From contig NZ_VZZZ01000006.1 of the NCBI RefSeq assembly GCF_009193265.1, positions 186,001 to 250,000 of the forward strand: a DNA stretch of 64,000 nucleotides. The letters are read 5' to 3'. A model generated the notes under the pieces. That model was not told the DNA's origin. It made no database searches and saw nothing but the letters and a program-made list of their open reading frames with translations. Position numbers and translations under genes: made by a program. Source of the stretch: Marinobacter changyiensis. Lineage in GTDB: Bacteria; Pseudomonadota; Gammaproteobacteria; Pseudomonadales; Oleiphilaceae. This document shows, piece after piece, positions 9,089 through 19,011 of the stretch; within the stretch, counting starts at the first letter, position 1; each line of letters opens with the position of its first letter.

Positions 9089-9973
9089 ATGACCAGAACC
9101 ATGGACAATGACCCCCGTTACCGCTATCCGAGACCCGATTTTGACACCCAGCCCCAGAACCTTCCTGGCCATGAGTCGAAGATGTCTCCGCAACCGGACC
9201 ACGGTGAGGAGAGCTATGCAGGCAATGGTAAACTGGCGGGGAAAGTCGCCCTGATCACCGGGGGCGACAGCGGTATAGGCCGCGCTATCGCTCTTGCCTA
9301 TGCTCGGGAAGGGGCGGACGTTGCATTTACCTACCTCAGTGAAGATCGCGATGCCCGCGAGACCGAAAGACTTATTCGCGAAGCCGGGACAAAAGCCCTC
9401 TCCATCAAACTCGACCAGAGCTCGAGAGCCGCTTGCGACAAGGTAGTGGACACAGTAATCAACCAATTCAAGCACCTCGACATTCTGGTTAATAACGCGG
9501 CCTATCAGAAAAGCTACAACCAGCTGGAAGATATTCCGGACGACGAACTCCGGTATGCTTTCAGTACCAATATCGAAGCATTCTTCTATTTTTGTCGCGC
9601 TGCTCTGGGCCATATTCCGCCGGGGGGAAGCATCATCAACACAACCTCCATTCAGGCCTTCGCGCCCAGCATCCATCTGGCACCCTATGCCGCCACCAAG
9701 GCAGCCATTGCCAACTTTACGTTGTCCCTCGCTGCTGAAGGCATCAAGCGCGGCGTGAGAGTTAATGGTGTGGCGCCCGGCCCAGTGTGGACGCCCCTTA
9801 TCCCGGCAACCATTCCAGAGGACAAGGTGCCGGAGTTTGGTGCCAACACCCTGCTAGGTCGTCCCGCCCAACCCGCAGAGCTTGCCCCGCTGTACGTCTT
9901 TCTGGCGTCGCCAGAAGCCAGTTACGTCACCGGCGAAATCTTCGGCGCCACTGGCGGCAGGAGGCAAATGTAA
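9089..9973 (+). CDS. YghA-type short-chain dehydrogenase/reductase
   Basis: This 294-residue NAD(P)-dependent oxidoreductase of the classical SDR fold has an N-terminal extension of about 45 residues, as in E. coli YghA and Bacillus general-stress SDRs. The cofactor motif is TGGDSGIGRA at about residues 56-65. The NNAAYQ motif follows, and the active-site YAATKAA supplies Tyr and Lys. The C-terminal segment ASYVTGEIFGATGG is typical. A GGGAG Shine-Dalgarno sequence precedes the ATG. The catalase gene starts 60 bases downstream on the same strand. Pairing of such reductases with catalase suggests a stress role. The physiological substrate is unknown. Confidence 0.9.
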   Translation: MTRTMDNDPRYRYPRPDFDTQPQNLPGHESKMSPQPDHGEESYAGNGKLAGKVALITGGDSGIGRAIALAYAREGADVAFTYLSEDRDARETERLIREAGTKALSIKLDQSSRAACDKVVDTVINQFKHLDILVNNAAYQKSYNQLEDIPDDELRYAFSTNIEAFFYFCRAALGHIPPGGSIINTTSIQAFAPSIHLAPYAATKAAIANFTLSLAAEGIKRGVRVNGVAPGPVWTPLIPATIPEDKVPEFGANTLLGRPAQPAELAPLYVFLASPEASYVTGEIFGATGGRRQM

Positions 9974-10033
9974 TACCCAACCATGGCTTTCATCCTGCAG
10001 TTAGAGCCATCTAACGTACCAAGGAGCCAAACA

Positions 10034-12124
10034 ATGACGACCAAAAAACACGGCTGTCCCTTTGCCATCGGAACCGGCGGAGAAATACATCAACAGGCCA
10101 AGGGCCAGGACGATACGCTCACCACCCAGCAGGGTGCCCCCGTTGCCGACGACCAGAACTCCCTTCGGGCCGGGGCAAGAGGCCCGACCCTGCTGGAAGA
10201 TCAGGTCATGCGGGAGAAAATTTTCCATTTTGACCACGAGCGCATCCCGGAACGGGTTGTCCATGCCCGCGGGGTGGGGGCCCACGGTTACTTTGAGAAC
10301 TACGAGTGTCTTGCAGAACTTACCGGGGCCGACCTGTTTCAGCGCCCCGGTGAGCAGACACCGGTCTTCGCCAGGTTTTCCACCGTTCTCGGCAACAAGG
10401 GCTCGGCGGATGTCCCGCGGGATGTCCGCGGTTTTGCCGTGAAATTCTATACCCAACAGGGCAACTGGGACCTGGTCGGCAATAACATTCCCGTGTTCTT
10501 TATCCAGGACGCCATGAAGTTTCCGGACCTGGTGCACGCCGCCAAGCAGGAGCCCGACCGGGGATTTCCCCAAGCCCAGTCCGCTCACGATAATTTGTGG
10601 GACTTCGTGACTCTGATGCCGGAAAGCATGCACATGATGATGTGGGCGATGTCAGACCGCACCATTCCCCGTTCCCTGAGATTTATGGAAGGCTTCGGCG
10701 TTCACAGCTTCCGCTTTGTGAACAAGTCTGGTGAATCAAAATTCGTCAAGTTTCACTGGAAGCCCAAGCTGGGCATGCAATCTGTCGTCTGGAACGAAGC
10801 TCTGAAAATCAACGGAGCAGATCCGGATTTCCATCGCCGCGATTTATGGGGTGCCATCCAGAGTGGCGACTTCCCGGAGTGGGAGCTGGGGGTTCAGGTA
10901 TTCGATGATGCCTTTGCCGAGCAATTTGAGTTTGACATCCTCGACCCCACCAAGCTGATTCCCGAGGAACAGGTTCCGATCAAGCCTATTGGCAAAATGG
11001 TGCTTAACCGGACGGTAGAAAACTTCTTTGCTGAAACAGAGCAGGTCGCCTTCTGCACCCAGAACATGGTGCCGGGCATTGACCAATCCAATGACCCGCT
11101 CCTGCAGGGCCGAAACTTCTCCTACCTGGACACCCAAACCAAGCGTCTGGGCGGGCCGAACTTCACCCACATTCCCATCAATGCCCCGAAATGCCCCATG
11201 TGGAATTTCCAGCAGGATGGTCATATGGCGATGCATAACCCGGTGGGCCGGGCCAATTACGAGCCCAACAGCTGGGGCGATGAAGGCGGTCCCAGGGAGA
11301 ACCCGGAAACAGGTTTTCACAGCTACCCGGAGCAGATCCAGGGCGAGAAACAACGAGTACGCTCGGAAACCTTCTCCGACCATTACAGCCAGGGGCGGCA
11401 GTTCTACATCAGCCAGACCAGGACCGAACAGGAACACATGGCGGACGCGTTTGTCTTCGAGCTCAGCAAAGTCGAGCGGGAAGATATCCGTGTCCGGATG
11501 GTTGCTCACCTGCTCAACATGGATAAGGATCTTGCCCGTACTGTAGCCACCGGCCTCGGCATTAAAGACCTTCCCCCGGCCGCCGAAGCGGCCATGCCGA
11601 CGCGGGAGGATCTGCCGGCGTCCGACAAACTGAGCATTCTGAAAAATGGTCCTGACAGTATCAAGGGCCGCAGAATTGGCGTTCTGACCACGGATGGCGT
11701 TGATGCCAAGCTGTTTGCGGGCCTGAAAAAAGCCGTGGAGGCAGAAGGTGCAACACTGGTAGTGGTTGCCCCCGCCATCGGTGGCGTCAAGGCCAGTGAC
11801 GGCACACACATCCCTGCGAATGAAAAAGTGGATGGCGGACCCTCGGTGCTGTTTGATGCGGTGGTCCTGATGCCATCCGCCGACAAGGTGAAGGTGCTGG
11901 CGACACACAGCCCGGCCAGGGATTTTGTCAACGATGCCTTCGCCCACTGCAAGTTCATTGGCTACTCGACAGAGGCCATGCCGCTGTTCGAGTCCACCGG
12001 GCTTGAGGATCAGATGGACGATGGCTGCATCCCCATCAACGCGGTAAAAGATGTGGCCGGCTTCCTGAAGAAATGCAAACAGCTGCGCTTCTGGGAGCGT
12101 CAAAGCGCCGTCGATAAACTGTAA
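10034..12124 (+). CDS. katE: Large-subunit monofunctional catalase (HPII type)
   Basis: The 696-residue protein converts hydrogen peroxide to water and oxygen with a heme cofactor. The distal-side signature [20 protein letters not shown] holds the catalytic histidine near residue 80. The NADPH/heme-pocket region includes [17 protein letters not shown]. The proximal heme tyrosine is in [12 protein letters not shown] near residue 360. A C-terminal flavodoxin/DJ-1-like domain beginning at [10 protein letters not shown], about 150 residues, marks the large-subunit clade. It is a little shorter than E. coli HPII. The start at 10034 is preferred over an in-frame upstream ATG because AAGGAG precedes it. 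It probably forms a stress operon with the SDR gene upstream. Confidence 0.95.
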   Translation: MTTKKHGCPFAIGTGGEIHQQAKGQDDTLTTQQGAPVADDQNSLRAGARGPTLLEDQVMREKIFHFDHERIPERVVHARGVGAHGYFENYECLAELTGADLFQRPGEQTPVFARFSTVLGNKGSADVPRDVRGFAVKFYTQQGNWDLVGNNIPVFFIQDAMKFPDLVHAAKQEPDRGFPQAQSAHDNLWDFVTLMPESMHMMMWAMSDRTIPRSLRFMEGFGVHSFRFVNKSGESKFVKFHWKPKLGMQSVVWNEALKINGADPDFHRRDLWGAIQSGDFPEWELGVQVFDDAFAEQFEFDILDPTKLIPEEQVPIKPIGKMVLNRTVENFFAETEQVAFCTQNMVPGIDQSNDPLLQGRNFSYLDTQTKRLGGPNFTHIPINAPKCPMWNFQQDGHMAMHNPVGRANYEPNSWGDEGGPRENPETGFHSYPEQIQGEKQRVRSETFSDHYSQGRQFYISQTRTEQEHMADAFVFELSKVEREDIRVRMVAHLLNMDKDLARTVATGLGIKDLPPAAEAAMPTREDLPASDKLSILKNGPDSIKGRRIGVLTTDGVDAKLFAGLKKAVEAEGATLVVVAPAIGGVKASDGTHIPANEKVDGGPSVLFDAVVLMPSADKVKVLATHSPARDFVNDAFAHCKFIGYSTEAMPLFESTGLEDQMDDGCIPINAVKDVAGFLKKCKQLRFWERQSAVDKL

Positions 12125-12158
12125 ACAGCAATATCCACGCGGCAGGCTCTGCAAGGGG

Positions 12159-12401
12159 TCAGCCGCCCCATCGACGCTGCCATTGCCAATAACCCCGCCA
12201 ACCTATCCAGCCAGCGGCAAGCAAATAAGGTATTGCCCCCAGAACCCACATGATCAACCCCGCCAATTTGCTGGTCGCAGCCTGCAGGACCAGACTGGAG
12301 AGAATAATCACACCGCCAAACAGGTAACAGGAGTAGCCCTGGGCGCTCACCTGGGAGAAGACCAGATCCCGGGTGCCAATCGTCGTGGCCACCAGGTACA
12401 T
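12159..12401 (-). CDS. Small membrane ORF, possibly a degraded YiaA/YiaB-type protein
   Basis: This leftward frame lies in the 443-base gap between catalase and pirin. It encodes two to three hydrophobic helices: VGAAMYLVATTIG, CYLFGGVIILSSLVL and LIMWVLGAIPYLLAAGW. The helix pair with a short loop containing QGYS resembles the YiaA/YiaB inner-membrane family. The frame is open a further 20 codons upstream without a convincing start, so the N-terminus is uncertain. It may be a truncated or frameshifted relic. The rest of the gap shows nothing else. Confidence 0.3.
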   Translation of the reverse strand: MYLVATTIGTRDLVFSQVSAQGYSCYLFGGVIILSSLVLQAATSKLAGLIMWVLGAIPYLLAAGWIGWRGYWQWQRRWGG

Positions 12402-12567
12402 TGCTGCCCCTACCGAGGTGTGGTTGGCCGCCGTCGGGGCACCCAGAAGGAATGGATGACGTCAGCGCTGGTGAGTATGAGTTTCGCTCTCTACTCAAGC
12501 CAGCCAGCTCCGCCTATTATTTACTGAGGGACCCATCTGAGTCGTCCTGTCGAGGAGGAGTCACGTT

Positions 12568-13485
12568 ATGAGCAATACACTTGATCAGATCGAACAACCC
12601 TGCCACACCTCTGAGCATCCCTGCGACGTTATCGAGATGCTGCTGACGCCCACAGATCGCGACCTGGGCGGATTTTCGGTACGTCGCCTGCTACCAACGG
12701 CCGGTCGCAAAATGGTCGGCCCCTGGATTTTCTTTGACCATATGGGACCCGCGAGCTTCCCCGCTGGTGAAGGCATCAACGTGCGCCCTCACCCCCATAT
12801 CGGCATCGCTACGGTGACCTACCTGTTTGAAGGCGAAATCCTGCACCGGGACTCCCTTGGCAGCGTCCAGCCCATTCGTCCCGGCGACATCAACCTGATG
12901 GTGACTGGCAGCGGTATTGTGCATTCGGAGCGGGAACGACCGGAGATCACCCGAGAGTCACATACCCTCCACGGCCTGCAATTGTGGCTTGCCCTGCCTG
13001 AGGCCTACGAAGAAGCCGATCCGGCCTTCCATCACTACCCTTCCGGCCAGATACCGTCACTCAGCGTGGCCGGGTTGACCGTGCGCGTGATGATGGGGAG
13101 CGCCTATGGCGTCACCTCTCCGGTAAGGCTTTTCTCACCCACATTGTATATCGAAGCGGATCTGAAACCCGGCCAAACCCTACGCCTGCCAGACGCTGCT
13201 GAAAGGGCCATCTACGTGGCCGGGGGCAAGATCCGCATCGCCGGCACCGAGGTTCCGGAACATGCCATGGCGATCCTGTCGCCCGGGCAGGAGGCGGTCA
13301 TTGAAGCGCAGGAAGAATCGCGGATCGCGTTAGTGGGCGGCGAATCTGTAGGTAAGCGATACATTGAGTGGAACTTTGTTTCCAGCCGTGAGGGGCGTAT
13401 CGAGCAAGCCAAAGCAGATTGGCGGGCAGGCCGGTTCCCGAAGGTGCCGGGCGATGAGGAAGACTTTATTCCCTTGCCGGGGTGA
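12568..13485 (+). CDS. Pirin-family protein
   Basis: This 305-residue protein has two cupin beta-barrels. The N-terminal metal site is intact, with RPHPHIGIAT and GSGIVHSERE supplying the histidines and glutamate that bind iron in pirins. The C-terminal cupin starts near residue 190. GAGGAGG lies just before the ATG. Bacterial pirins are assigned either quercetin 2,3-dioxygenase activity or a redox-sensing regulatory role; the sequence does not decide which. It is a single gene facing the leftward unknown membrane protein gene. Confidence 0.92.
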   Translation: MSNTLDQIEQPCHTSEHPCDVIEMLLTPTDRDLGGFSVRRLLPTAGRKMVGPWIFFDHMGPASFPAGEGINVRPHPHIGIATVTYLFEGEILHRDSLGSVQPIRPGDINLMVTGSGIVHSERERPEITRESHTLHGLQLWLALPEAYEEADPAFHHYPSGQIPSLSVAGLTVRVMMGSAYGVTSPVRLFSPTLYIEADLKPGQTLRLPDAAERAIYVAGGKIRIAGTEVPEHAMAILSPGQEAVIEAQEESRIALVGGESVGKRYIEWNFVSSREGRIEQAKADWRAGRFPKVPGDEEDFIPLPG

Positions 13486-13521
13486 GCATTCCGGGTCCGT
13501 ATGCAGCTTCACAACGGCCCC

Positions 13522-14631
13522 CTACCCCGAGCTGCGGCGGCTGCGGCCACTCAACCAGGCCACCAGAAAAATAACGCTGCGCAGGAAGGCCATAACGATC
13601 GGGGCAATCAGCCACAACAGCCAGCTACCAATGTAGAGTACAGGTATCAGGATCAGCAACCAGCCCAGAAACTGGATCGCCCAGGCAGGGTAACCGAGCA
13701 CGTCAGCTATACCCGCCAGCGCGTCATTTATGAGGCTGGGGTGAGCGATAACGAGGTAGCCCGCACCAATAATCACTGGCCACTTGGCGTAGCGGGCGCT
13801 GTTTAGCACCATTCTGCCACTGTGGGTCACACGGGCGGCGAAGGCAGCTGACCGGGTACCCCGGCTCGCGCCCTTTGTGGTCGCCGCAGCAGCCCTTCCC
13901 ATACGGAGTACTTTCAGTGCGCTGGCAAACACCAGCACATCAACCGAAGCCCAGCCAATATCCCCGGCGGTAATCTCTTCACCGGAGCGGTAGTTGACTT
14001 CCAGATTGCGAACCCCGCTGGCGAAAAACTGGTTCAAACCCTCCAATACCCGCTCTGTGCCTACCCATTGCGTGTCGCCCTGGGCATCAACAATGAACTG
14101 ACCCAGGAAATCATGGCCTTCACTCTGGATAAAGTTGACCGCATACCAGCCACGCTCTTCCGGGGAGAGCTCACCCGGCTGGTTCGGCGCCCGCGTTCCG
14201 GAGTCCTCCGGGGTTTCGTTGAAAAACTCTTTCGCTGCACGGTATCTCTGGGCCACGTTATTCATGAGCTCGATCGAACCAATAGGCCGGCTGACAAAAT
14301 GATGGATCGGCGGCAGTATGTTGTCGCCATAACGCCTGAGAATGTCCTGAAACTCCGGTTCTGCGCCGTAAAGCGGGAAAATCACCCGGGCCATTTCCGG
14401 GTGCCGCAGGAAAGCAGCCTTCGCTTTCAGCATCATCACCGGATCATCGGCAAGGTCCAGCAACGCAGCCTGGACCTCAACAGGCTCCTCTTCAATGGCG
14501 GGGAAGTCCTCAAGCACATCCGTGGCGTGAACCTGTATCAGCTTCTGCTCAATCGGCACTGGCCTGGACACAATGCTGATAATGGCCGCCACCAGCAGGG
14601 CCAGACCACAAATCAGGATCAGTTTTTTCAA
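13522..14631 (-). CDS. Hypothetical membrane protein
   Basis: The 369-residue protein starts at a TTG preceded by GGTGGGAA. It has an N-terminal hydrophobic helix (LILICGLALLVAAIISIV) that is a signal anchor or signal peptide. A soluble region of about 230 residues follows, with PLYGAEPEFQDILRRYGDNI and ERGWYAVNFIQSEGHDFLGQ. The C-terminus has three hydrophobic stretches, including AKWPVIIGAGYLVIAHP and FLGWLLILIPVLYIGSWLLW, and a basic tail. No catalytic motif is evident and I do not recognise the family. It stands alone, convergent with pirin and divergent from the VRR-NUC gene. The layout suggests a periplasmic domain held at the inner membrane. Confidence 0.75.
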   Translation of the reverse strand: MKKLILICGLALLVAAIISIVSRPVPIEQKLIQVHATDVLEDFPAIEEEPVEVQAALLDLADDPVMMLKAKAAFLRHPEMARVIFPLYGAEPEFQDILRRYGDNILPPIHHFVSRPIGSIELMNNVAQRYRAAKEFFNETPEDSGTRAPNQPGELSPEERGWYAVNFIQSEGHDFLGQFIVDAQGDTQWVGTERVLEGLNQFFASGVRNLEVNYRSGEEITAGDIGWASVDVLVFASALKVLRMGRAAAATTKGASRGTRSAAFAARVTHSGRMVLNSARYAKWPVIIGAGYLVIAHPSLINDALAGIADVLGYPAWAIQFLGWLLILIPVLYIGSWLLWLIAPIVMAFLRSVIFLVAWLSGRSRRSSG

Positions 14632-14778
14632 ATTCCCACCACCAAAAGTTGTTCTGCCGCCATTGAATAGCGCTCACCCTGCCAAACCGGGTATCAGAAT
14701 CCAAACATACAGGCCTCAAGCCTGGCCTGCGAGCAAAGACCCATCAAATTAACCCTACCGTTGCCCTGGCGTAAAGGC

Positions 14779-14798
14779 ACGGTGCCGAGCGGCACCGT
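14779..14798. promoter_or_regulatory. Perfect 8-bp inverted repeat in a divergent promoter region
   Basis: ACGGTGCC and GGCACCGT flank a four-base GAGC loop, between the leftward membrane-protein gene and the rightward nuclease gene. No T-run follows, so an operator is more plausible than a terminator. Its function is not established. Confidence 0.3.
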
Positions 14799-14910
14799 AA
14801 GCAATTACTGATAGTATGGTTACCATGATAAGCGCATTCACGTCTGCGGCGAATAGCTCTATGGCGACAATAACTGACACCGGTTACCGGGACGATTTGA
14901 CAGGAAAATC

Positions 14911-16584
14911 TTGAAAGCTGCTGATCTCGACAACCCGCTCTACTATCTGGAAAACTTTGACACGCTCATTGGCTGGGTCCGTTCTCGCCATGCTGACTTG
15001 TTATTGCCGGAGGAGCGCAAGAAACTCGACTCGCTGGACAGCCTCAGTCAACCGGCCAGGGCACTACTGGCGCGGATGGTGATGCGCTCGGGCGAGCACT
15101 TTCGTGTTGACCGCCTGAACTACCCCGAGCTGGGAGCCCCCGTTACCTGCGCAGCGAAGGAGTTGACCACTGCCCGGTGGTTGCAGCAGAACCCGCCCCT
15201 GAGCGTCGACGAGCTGTTCCGTCTGATTACCCTGCCCGAGCTTCGCGAGGCCCTGGCACCGCTGCTGGAACAGGCCGGTATACCCCGCAACGCCAATAAA
15301 TCCGCCATGCGGACGGCCCTTATTCCGATCGTTCCAGATCCCCAACCACCTGACGCCTGGGGACTGTCCCGGGCAACCGAGGTGTTGCGCTTGTTGGACA
15401 TGGCCCTGTTTGACCGGGTGCGGCTGATGTTTTTCGGCAATCTGCGTCAGACCTGGTCGGACTTTGTATTGGTTGAGCTCGGCCACCAGCGTTATGAACC
15501 GGTGGCCTTCTCGCCGGAATCCAGGGCCTTTGATGAACGCGCCGATGTGGACTGTTACCTCCGTATGCAGCACTGCCGGGAGCGACTGGACGCCGGCGAA
15601 CATCCATCAGATGTGTGGCCGGATATTCCCTCCAACTCCGACAACCCCTGGCTGGAGAGTCGCCGCAGCCGTCTGCTCTTTGAGTTCGGCAAGCTGGCGG
15701 AACGGGCAAACGTTCACGAGCTGGCGCTGCAGGCCTATGATGCAAGCGGGCATCGCGAGGCCCGTCTTCGATATCTGCGCTTGCTGGAGCGACAGAAGGC
15801 TTACCAAAAGGCCTGGCAAGTCGCCCAGCAAGCCATTACCACAGCTACCGTCAGGCCCGGGGAAGCGCGCGGGCTGGAGCGGATCATCAAACGCCTGGCT
15901 GCCAAACTCCACGAGCCGCTGGTCAGTCCGCCTGCGCGACCATCCGTACCCGCGTTCTCGTTACGGCTGTCGCCCATGCCGGGGCAATCGGTGGAATGGG
16001 CAGTATCAGAAGCCCTCCAGGACCCACACAGTCCGGTGGCTTACGTTGAAAATACCCTGATTAACGGCCTGTTCGGGCTGCTGTGCTGGGAGGCACTGTT
16101 CGCCCCCGTGCCAGGAGCGTTTTTCCATCCCTTTCACATCGGGCCGGTAGATTTGTATCGGGAGGATTTTGTCACTCGTAGGGCCGATCTGTTCAGCGAT
16201 TGCCTGGGCTTGCTGGACTCCGGGGCCTACCAAACCCGTATCCTGACCACCTGGCAGCAGAAACAGGGTATCGCTTGCTCGTTTCTGGTCTGGCCGGTGT
16301 TGTCCCGAGATCTGATTGATCTTGCCCTGGCCTGCATCCCGGCGGCGCATCTGAAACAGATGTTTCAGCGTCTGCTCCTCAACCTGAGGGAACACCGCAG
16401 CGGCCTGCCCGACCTGATCCGGTTTGATCCCGGCAATGACGACCCGGGGCAACGCTACGAAATGATTGAAGTCAAAGGCCCCGGTGACCGGCTCCAGGAT
16501 CACCAGCAACAATGGCTGGAATTCTGCGTGGCTCGGAATATCCCGGTCTCCGTCTGTTACGTGCGCTGGGCACCCACCTCGTGA
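14911..16584 (+). CDS. VRR-NUC domain nuclease, FAN1-like
   Basis: This 557-residue protein matches bacterial homologues of the human crosslink-repair nuclease FAN1 in length and layout. A helical N-terminal region (residues 1-330) includes TPR-like segments such as HELALQAYDASGHREARLRY. The C-terminal VRR-NUC domain has GLPDLIRFDP and EMIEVKGPGD, which supply the metal-binding Asp, Glu and Lys of the PD-(D/E)XK fold. FAN1 enzymes cleave flap and crosslinked DNA. The start is a TTG preceded by AGGAAAA; no better start exists. The stop overlaps the next gene's GTG by four bases, indicating translational coupling with the helicase. Confidence 0.88.
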   Translation: MKAADLDNPLYYLENFDTLIGWVRSRHADLLLPEERKKLDSLDSLSQPARALLARMVMRSGEHFRVDRLNYPELGAPVTCAAKELTTARWLQQNPPLSVDELFRLITLPELREALAPLLEQAGIPRNANKSAMRTALIPIVPDPQPPDAWGLSRATEVLRLLDMALFDRVRLMFFGNLRQTWSDFVLVELGHQRYEPVAFSPESRAFDERADVDCYLRMQHCRERLDAGEHPSDVWPDIPSNSDNPWLESRRSRLLFEFGKLAERANVHELALQAYDASGHREARLRYLRLLERQKAYQKAWQVAQQAITTATVRPGEARGLERIIKRLAAKLHEPLVSPPARPSVPAFSLRLSPMPGQSVEWAVSEALQDPHSPVAYVENTLINGLFGLLCWEALFAPVPGAFFHPFHIGPVDLYREDFVTRRADLFSDCLGLLDSGAYQTRILTTWQQKQGIACSFLVWPVLSRDLIDLALACIPAAHLKQMFQRLLLNLREHRSGLPDLIRFDPGNDDPGQRYEMIEVKGPGDRLQDHQQQWLEFCVARNIPVSVCYVRWAPTS

Positions 16585-18893
16585 CTAATACATCGTCTGT
16601 GACCGATGCACCCATCGATGCACCCATCAAAGTTGCCGTCCGCACCCTGTGCGAGTTTGCCGCCCGGAGCGGCGATCTCGATTTGCGTTACACACCGGCC
16701 CCGACGCCGGAGGAAGGCATCAGCGGCCACAGCGCCGTGCAAAACCGGCGCGGCGCAGGCTACCGGGCGGAGGTCCCGCTTTCCGGTCAGTGCGGGGGGC
16801 TGTTGGTCTCCGGGCGGGCCGATGGCTATGAACCCTATAAAAAACGGCTGGAAGAGATCAAAACCCACCGCGGTGACCTGGCCCGGGTGCGGCCCGCCCA
16901 GCGAGCATTGCACCGGGCGCAACTGAGAGCGTATGGGGCGCTGCTCTGCCGCCTGGAAAAGCTCAGAAAGCTCGAACTGGTGCTGATTTACTACGACCTC
17001 AGCAAGGACAAGGAAAGCCCGATAGCAGAACACGCGACGGCAGATGAGCTGTGGCAGGAATTGGAAGCGCTGTGTGCCCGCTACCGGGACTGGGCGGCCC
17101 AGGAGCAGCAACATCGACTCCGGCGAGATTGCGCCCTGGCAACCCTGACGTTTCCCTTCACCAACTTTCGCCCGCAACAGCGGGAGCTGGCAGCTACGGT
17201 CTACAAGAACAGTGTTCGCAACCAGCGCTTGTTACTGGAAGCGCCCACCGGTTCCGGCAAAACCCTCGGCACCCTGTTCCCGGCGCTGATGGCCATGCCC
17301 ACCGCCGGGCACGATCGCCTGTACTATCTCACCAGTCGCAATACCGTACGTCACATGGCGCTCGACGCCATCACCCTGCTGAACTCGAAGCAGTCTGAGC
17401 CATTACCTCTGCGGGTCCTTGAGTTGGTCTCCAAGGATGACGCCTGTGAACATCCGGACAAAGCCTGCCACGGTGATGCCTGCCCGTTGGCCAAAGGCTT
17501 TTTTGACCGCTTGCCGGCCGCGCGTCAGTCTGCCGCGAGCCATCCCGGCATCCTCAGCCAGACCGCACTGGCAGACATCGCAAGGCTCCATCAGCTGTGC
17601 CCCTATTTCCTGGCCCAGGAAATGGCCCGCTGGTGCGACCTGGTGATTACCGATGTTAACCGCATGTTTGATCAATCCGCCCTGCTCCACGCCCTGATCA
17701 GACAGAACGAGTGGCGGGCCAGCGTACTGATTGACGAGGCCCACAACCTGGTGGACCGGGCCCGGGGTATGTACTCGGTGGAGCTCAGCCAGGCCCGGCT
17801 GCTGAAAACCCGACGCAACGCGCCAAAGGTACTGAAAAAGCCTATGGACACCACCGCCCGGGCCTGGCAGGCGCTGGTCCGGGAGACGCCACCCGGAGAC
17901 CACGAGGCGATCTTTCTGGACGCTCTGCCCGGCGCTTTGTTGAACAGCCTTGACCGGCTGGTGTCGGCCCTCACCGATTACCTCACGGACAACCCCCCGG
18001 ATCTGGCCCTGCAGGAGCTGATGTTCGAAAGCCTCGCCTTCAGGCGGCTGGCGGATGTCTTCGGTGATCACTCGCTGTGCGAGTTTCAACGCCGGGCGCG
18101 CGGCAAAGCCAGGCTCACCCTGCAGAACCTGATACCGGCGGATTTCCTGACCGGGCGTTTTGAGGCCGCCGCCAGTGTGTTGCTGTTCTCTGCCACCCTC
18201 TCCCCCGGACGCTATTACCGGGACCTGCTCGGCATGCCGGAAGACACTTTTTTCCAGGCTGTTGCCAGTCCGTTCGCAGCGCAGCAGCTGTCGGTTAACT
18301 TCACCCCGGGCATCAGCACCCGGCAGGCCCACCGTCAGCGATCGCTTGAACCTGTTGCCCAACTGATCTGCCGGCAGTATCGTGAGCAGCCCGGTAACTA
18401 CCTGGCGTTTTTCAGCAGTTTTGCCTACCTCCGTGACGTGCTTGGTGAAATGACTGCACAGGCACCCGATGTTCCGGTGCGCGCCCAGCAACCGGGGATG
18501 TCCCCTGAGGACCGGACTGCCTTCCTGGAGGGGTTTTCCACTGGCAGCCGCGGGGTCGCCTTTGCGGTCCTGGGTGGCATCTTCAGTGAGGGCATCGACT
18601 TGCCCGGCGACCGGCTGATCGGCGCTTTCGTTGCGACCCTCGGCCTGCCGCCGTTCGATGCCTGGCACCAGGTGCTCAAGCAGAGACTCGATAAGCGGTT
18701 CCGAGAGGGCTACGCCTACACCTACCTGATTCCCGGCATCCAGAAAGTCGCCCAGGCGGCAGGCCGGGTAATTCGCACACCGGAAGACAAAGGTGTTATC
18801 TGGTTGATTGATGATCGGTTTCTGCAACCGGAGGTCCGGGGACTATTGCCCGCCTGGTGGTTTGCACCCGACCGTCCGTCGGGTGACGGCTAG
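16581..18893 (+). CDS. XPD/DinG-like superfamily 2 DNA helicase with iron-sulfur cluster
   Basis: This 770-residue helicase has Walker A APTGSGKT and the DEAH box in VLIDEAHNLV. Late motifs include LLFSATLSPGRYYRD and the C-terminal QAAGRVIRTPEDKGVIWL. Between Walker A and DEAH are four spaced cysteines (in DDACEHPDKACHGDACP and LHQLCPYF) at the position of the XPD/DinG 4Fe-4S cluster. The GTG at 16581 is chosen because its GTGA overlaps the nuclease stop. An earlier in-frame ATG would lie deep inside the nuclease gene. Together the two proteins plausibly unwind and cut damaged DNA, for example at interstrand crosslinks. Confidence 0.9.
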   Translation: MTNTSSVTDAPIDAPIKVAVRTLCEFAARSGDLDLRYTPAPTPEEGISGHSAVQNRRGAGYRAEVPLSGQCGGLLVSGRADGYEPYKKRLEEIKTHRGDLARVRPAQRALHRAQLRAYGALLCRLEKLRKLELVLIYYDLSKDKESPIAEHATADELWQELEALCARYRDWAAQEQQHRLRRDCALATLTFPFTNFRPQQRELAATVYKNSVRNQRLLLEAPTGSGKTLGTLFPALMAMPTAGHDRLYYLTSRNTVRHMALDAITLLNSKQSEPLPLRVLELVSKDDACEHPDKACHGDACPLAKGFFDRLPAARQSAASHPGILSQTALADIARLHQLCPYFLAQEMARWCDLVITDVNRMFDQSALLHALIRQNEWRASVLIDEAHNLVDRARGMYSVELSQARLLKTRRNAPKVLKKPMDTTARAWQALVRETPPGDHEAIFLDALPGALLNSLDRLVSALTDYLTDNPPDLALQELMFESLAFRRLADVFGDHSLCEFQRRARGKARLTLQNLIPADFLTGRFEAAASVLLFSATLSPGRYYRDLLGMPEDTFFQAVASPFAAQQLSVNFTPGISTRQAHRQRSLEPVAQLICRQYREQPGNYLAFFSSFAYLRDVLGEMTAQAPDVPVRAQQPGMSPEDRTAFLEGFSTGSRGVAFAVLGGIFSEGIDLPGDRLIGAFVATLGLPPFDAWHQVLKQRLDKRFREGYAYTYLIPGIQKVAQAAGRVIRTPEDKGVIWLIDDRFLQPEVRGLLPAWWFAPDRPSGDG

Positions 18894-19011
18894 CGCAAGC
18901 AACGCAAAACCGTCAGGCTGCTTCACAAAATGCTCATTAGCACCCCGGGGCCTTCTGGTGAGGGGGTGAAAATGAGCGTAGACTGTTCATTTTATAAGCA
19001 GGATTTTGCCT

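Noticed and set aside
10844..12154. Long antisense open frame opposite the catalase gene (436 codons).
   Set aside because: It is a by-product of GC-rich third positions in the sense gene; the sense frame has full catalase motifs.
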